Positions 62,156-64,000 of a DNA stretch of 64,000 nt are shown piece by piece. The position numbers were made by a program, and so were the translations under genes. This DNA comes from Nemophila menziesii (lineage: Eukaryota > Streptophyta > Magnoliopsida > Boraginales > Hydrophyllaceae), in the NCBI GenBank assembly GCA_029959085.1, contig JARWIR010000002.1, positions 59,140,154 to 59,204,153 on the forward strand. Direction: 5' to 3'. Each line of letters begins with the position of its first letter. Position 1 is the stretch's first letter. A model generated the notes under the pieces. That model saw nothing but the letters and a program-made list of their open reading frames with translations, did not search any database and was not told the DNA's origin.

Positions 62156-63753
62156 GTGAAGGACACCCAAGTCCCTAAATTTTTTATATTTGAACACTTA
62201 GGTCCCTTAGTTCTTATTTATCTTTTTCCAAGTCCCTTTTTTAACTTATACGGTTATATTTAATGGTCAAAACTTTGACTTTTAAAATTCCTACATTTCA
62301 AATTATAAACTATTTAAATTGTATTATTTAATTAAGAGAATTAAGAAATATAATTTATTTTTTGAGACGTATTTTTGAAAATGTTTTTTTATCAAAAATA
62401 ATATAATAAATTTTAATATTATTTTTTTAAATTTTTTTTTTATTTGTAAGGTGAATGTCTTCACATAATTATTTTATAAAATAAAATATGATGAATTTTT
62501 TAGATAATATTTGGTATAAATAATACTTTTTAGTTTAAAATATTTTTTTCTATTTAACTTTTAAGCATTCGACACAAATGTATTATATATTTTTAAGAAT
62601 CAAAATTACGTTTACATATTAAGAAAAAAGTTGAATAATTATCAAGGTAAAATTTTCTTTGATCTTTACCTCATTCTACAAAGATAAACATATCAAAAAT
62701 TCACACATGCATTAAAGTATCACAATATTGTTAAAATTTGCTCATATCATGCCAAAATTCTATTCTTTTGCCTAAATTTTTATTCAAAAAACTAACAGAA
62801 ATATATTTATTATTTTTTTAATTAGATAAAATGTATTCCCGACTATATGATTACCATACTCACAAGATATCACAAAAATAATAATCACACTAAAATTTAA
62901 ATATCTGCATGTTGAGAAGAGTCTGCCTCATCTAAACAAGACATATATTAGCAATGTGGAGGAGGCAACATCTTCTCGACATGGTGGATAATAAATTTAT
63001 AGTATGAATGTTATTTTTGTCATGTCTTTTGAAATTGGTAATCATATGATTGATAATATTGTTTGTCTAATTTAAAAATTGAATATCTTCTTAAAACTTT
63101 TGGAAGAAAAAATTAAGCAAAACAATAAGGTTTACGTATAAATAAGAGCAAATTTGAACAATCTTGTTATGTTTAATGAATGTGTGAGATTGTTTGTATA
63201 ATTATCTTTGTAGAATGAGGTAAAATTATAGGAAATACTATATCCAACTTCTTTCTCAATATGTAAACGCAATTCTGATCTTAAAAATATATAATACGTC
63301 TGTTTTGAATGCTTAAAAGTTAAATAAAAAAAATTATTTGTATATTACAAAATATTATTTACACCAAATATTATTTAAATTATTTAATCTTTTTCCATTT
63401 TTACGATTTTATGAATAAAATATACATTCACCTTTCAAATAAAAAAAGTAGATTTTAAAATTTATTATTTTTTTGGTAAAAATATTTAACATATTTTGTG
63501 TCTAAAAATATAAATTATATTTCTTAATTCTATCAATCAAAGAATACAACTAAAAAAATAGGTTAAAAATTACAAGTTTATATCTATACAAGTAGTTAAT
63601 AAAGCGTATGAAAGGAATTTTAAGAAAATTAAAATTTTATCCATTAAATATAATCATCCATGTTAAAAAAGGGACTTGACAATAAATAAAAAAGAAATGA
63701 GGGAGCTAAGTGTCCCAATATAAAAAACATAGGGACCTAGATGTCCTTTTCCC
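62156..63753. mobile_element. foldback Mutator-like element, copy 10 (1598 bp)
   Basis: Flanked by a perfect GGATTCAAAA at 62146-62155 and 63754-63763. Confidence 0.87.
62908..62983 (+). other. central hairpin with shortened loop, copy 10
   Basis: 9 nt of the loop side (CTATGATCT region) are deleted, giving CATCTAAACAAG. The paired GAGAAGA and GCCTC blocks remain, so the hairpin should still fold, with a tighter loop. Confidence 0.5.
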
Positions 63754-63807
63754 GGATTCAAAAATGTCTTGTTTTCTTTTGTTTAGGCCGGACCATGGGT
63801 TTGGTTC

Positions 63808-63977
63808 AGCCCAAATATATCATATGTATTATAAATGTAAAGTACATAGTACTCTTACTCCTTCGATATGGTCTTTTGACCCATCGACTTACTTTCCTTT
63901 TATGTTTTCTCTGGCCTCTCCACACCTCAAATCTCACACTCTCTGACTATCTCTCTTATTTCTTAGAAAGTAACTGG
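63808..63977 (+). promoter_or_regulatory. plus-strand promoter and leader, copy 10
   Basis: AGCCCA at 63808. A 23-bp deletion between two ACTGGGT motifs shortens the leader but recreates the donor (63978). The window ends in the intron. Confidence 0.5.
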
Positions 63978-64000
63978 GTAAGATTGGCACAGCTAAGCTT

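Larger units (their letters stand above)
60103..64000. repeat. macrosatellite unit, copy 10 (partial, 3898 bp)
   Basis: Truncated by the window end just inside the plus-strand intron. After about 62830 it departs from copy 9 and returns to states seen in copies 1-6 (GGTTCAGCCC, TTCTTAG). It carries its own 9-bp deletion in the hairpin loop and a 23-bp deletion in the leader. Confidence 0.97.

Noticed and set aside
1..64000. Ribosomal DNA or a tandem rRNA/tRNA gene array.
   Set aside because: The unit length could suggest rDNA, but no rRNA-like GC-rich conserved stretch, 5S box or tRNA cloverleaf was seen.
1..64000. CRISPR array or other prokaryotic repeat system.
   Set aside because: Repeats are kilobases long with no short repeat-spacer pattern; introns, plant-type transposons and a plant gene family indicate a nuclear plant genome.

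Overview
The window looks like nuclear DNA from a plant, most likely a eudicot; I cannot name the species. It is strongly AT-rich and holds no intact protein-coding gene. The evidence for a plant is degraded pieces of a SUVR-type (SET-domain, SUVR1/2/4-like) gene, a Mutator-like foldback transposon with a 9-10 bp target-site duplication, GT-AG intron borders, and promoter-like stretches with site II (TGGGCC/T) and TATA motifs.

The whole 64 kb is one head-to-tail array of a 6.53-6.74 kb unit: nine full copies and a tenth cut off by the window end. Phased on the motif that opens the window, the copies start at 1, 6687, 13404, 20002, 26529, 33213, 39907, 46640, 53379 and 60103. They differ by scattered substitutions and diagnostic indels, and several are mosaics of their neighbours.

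Layout of one unit (positions from copy 1): AT-rich DNA (1-489); plus-strand SUVR-like pseudogene pieces (490-1017); a minus-strand exon-like segment (1172-1266); a minus-strand gene head with leader exon (from 1740), TATA box and site II motif (1887-1945); a 1.6 kb foldback Mutator-like element (2060-3668) flanked by GGATTYAAAA, with a compact near-perfect hairpin at its centre (2816-2900); a plus-strand promoter and CT-rich leader (3723-3915); an intron (3916-4529); a short coding-like exon (4530-4592); a 25-bp minisatellite (from 4642); unassigned DNA; a Stowaway-like MITE (5931-6090); and unassigned DNA to the end of the unit.

My reading is that a genomic segment with two divergently transcribed genes sharing a compact promoter was invaded by the foldback element, decayed, and was amplified in tandem. 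The plus-strand gene pieces only make sense if read across the unit junction: promoter and exon in copy n, SUVR-like pieces in copy n+1. The most interesting feature is that every copy carries an almost loop-free 1.6 kb inverted repeat, a potential double-stranded RNA source, next to fragments of a gene family involved in RNA-directed DNA methylation. No sequence search, folding or expression data were available, so function is inference.
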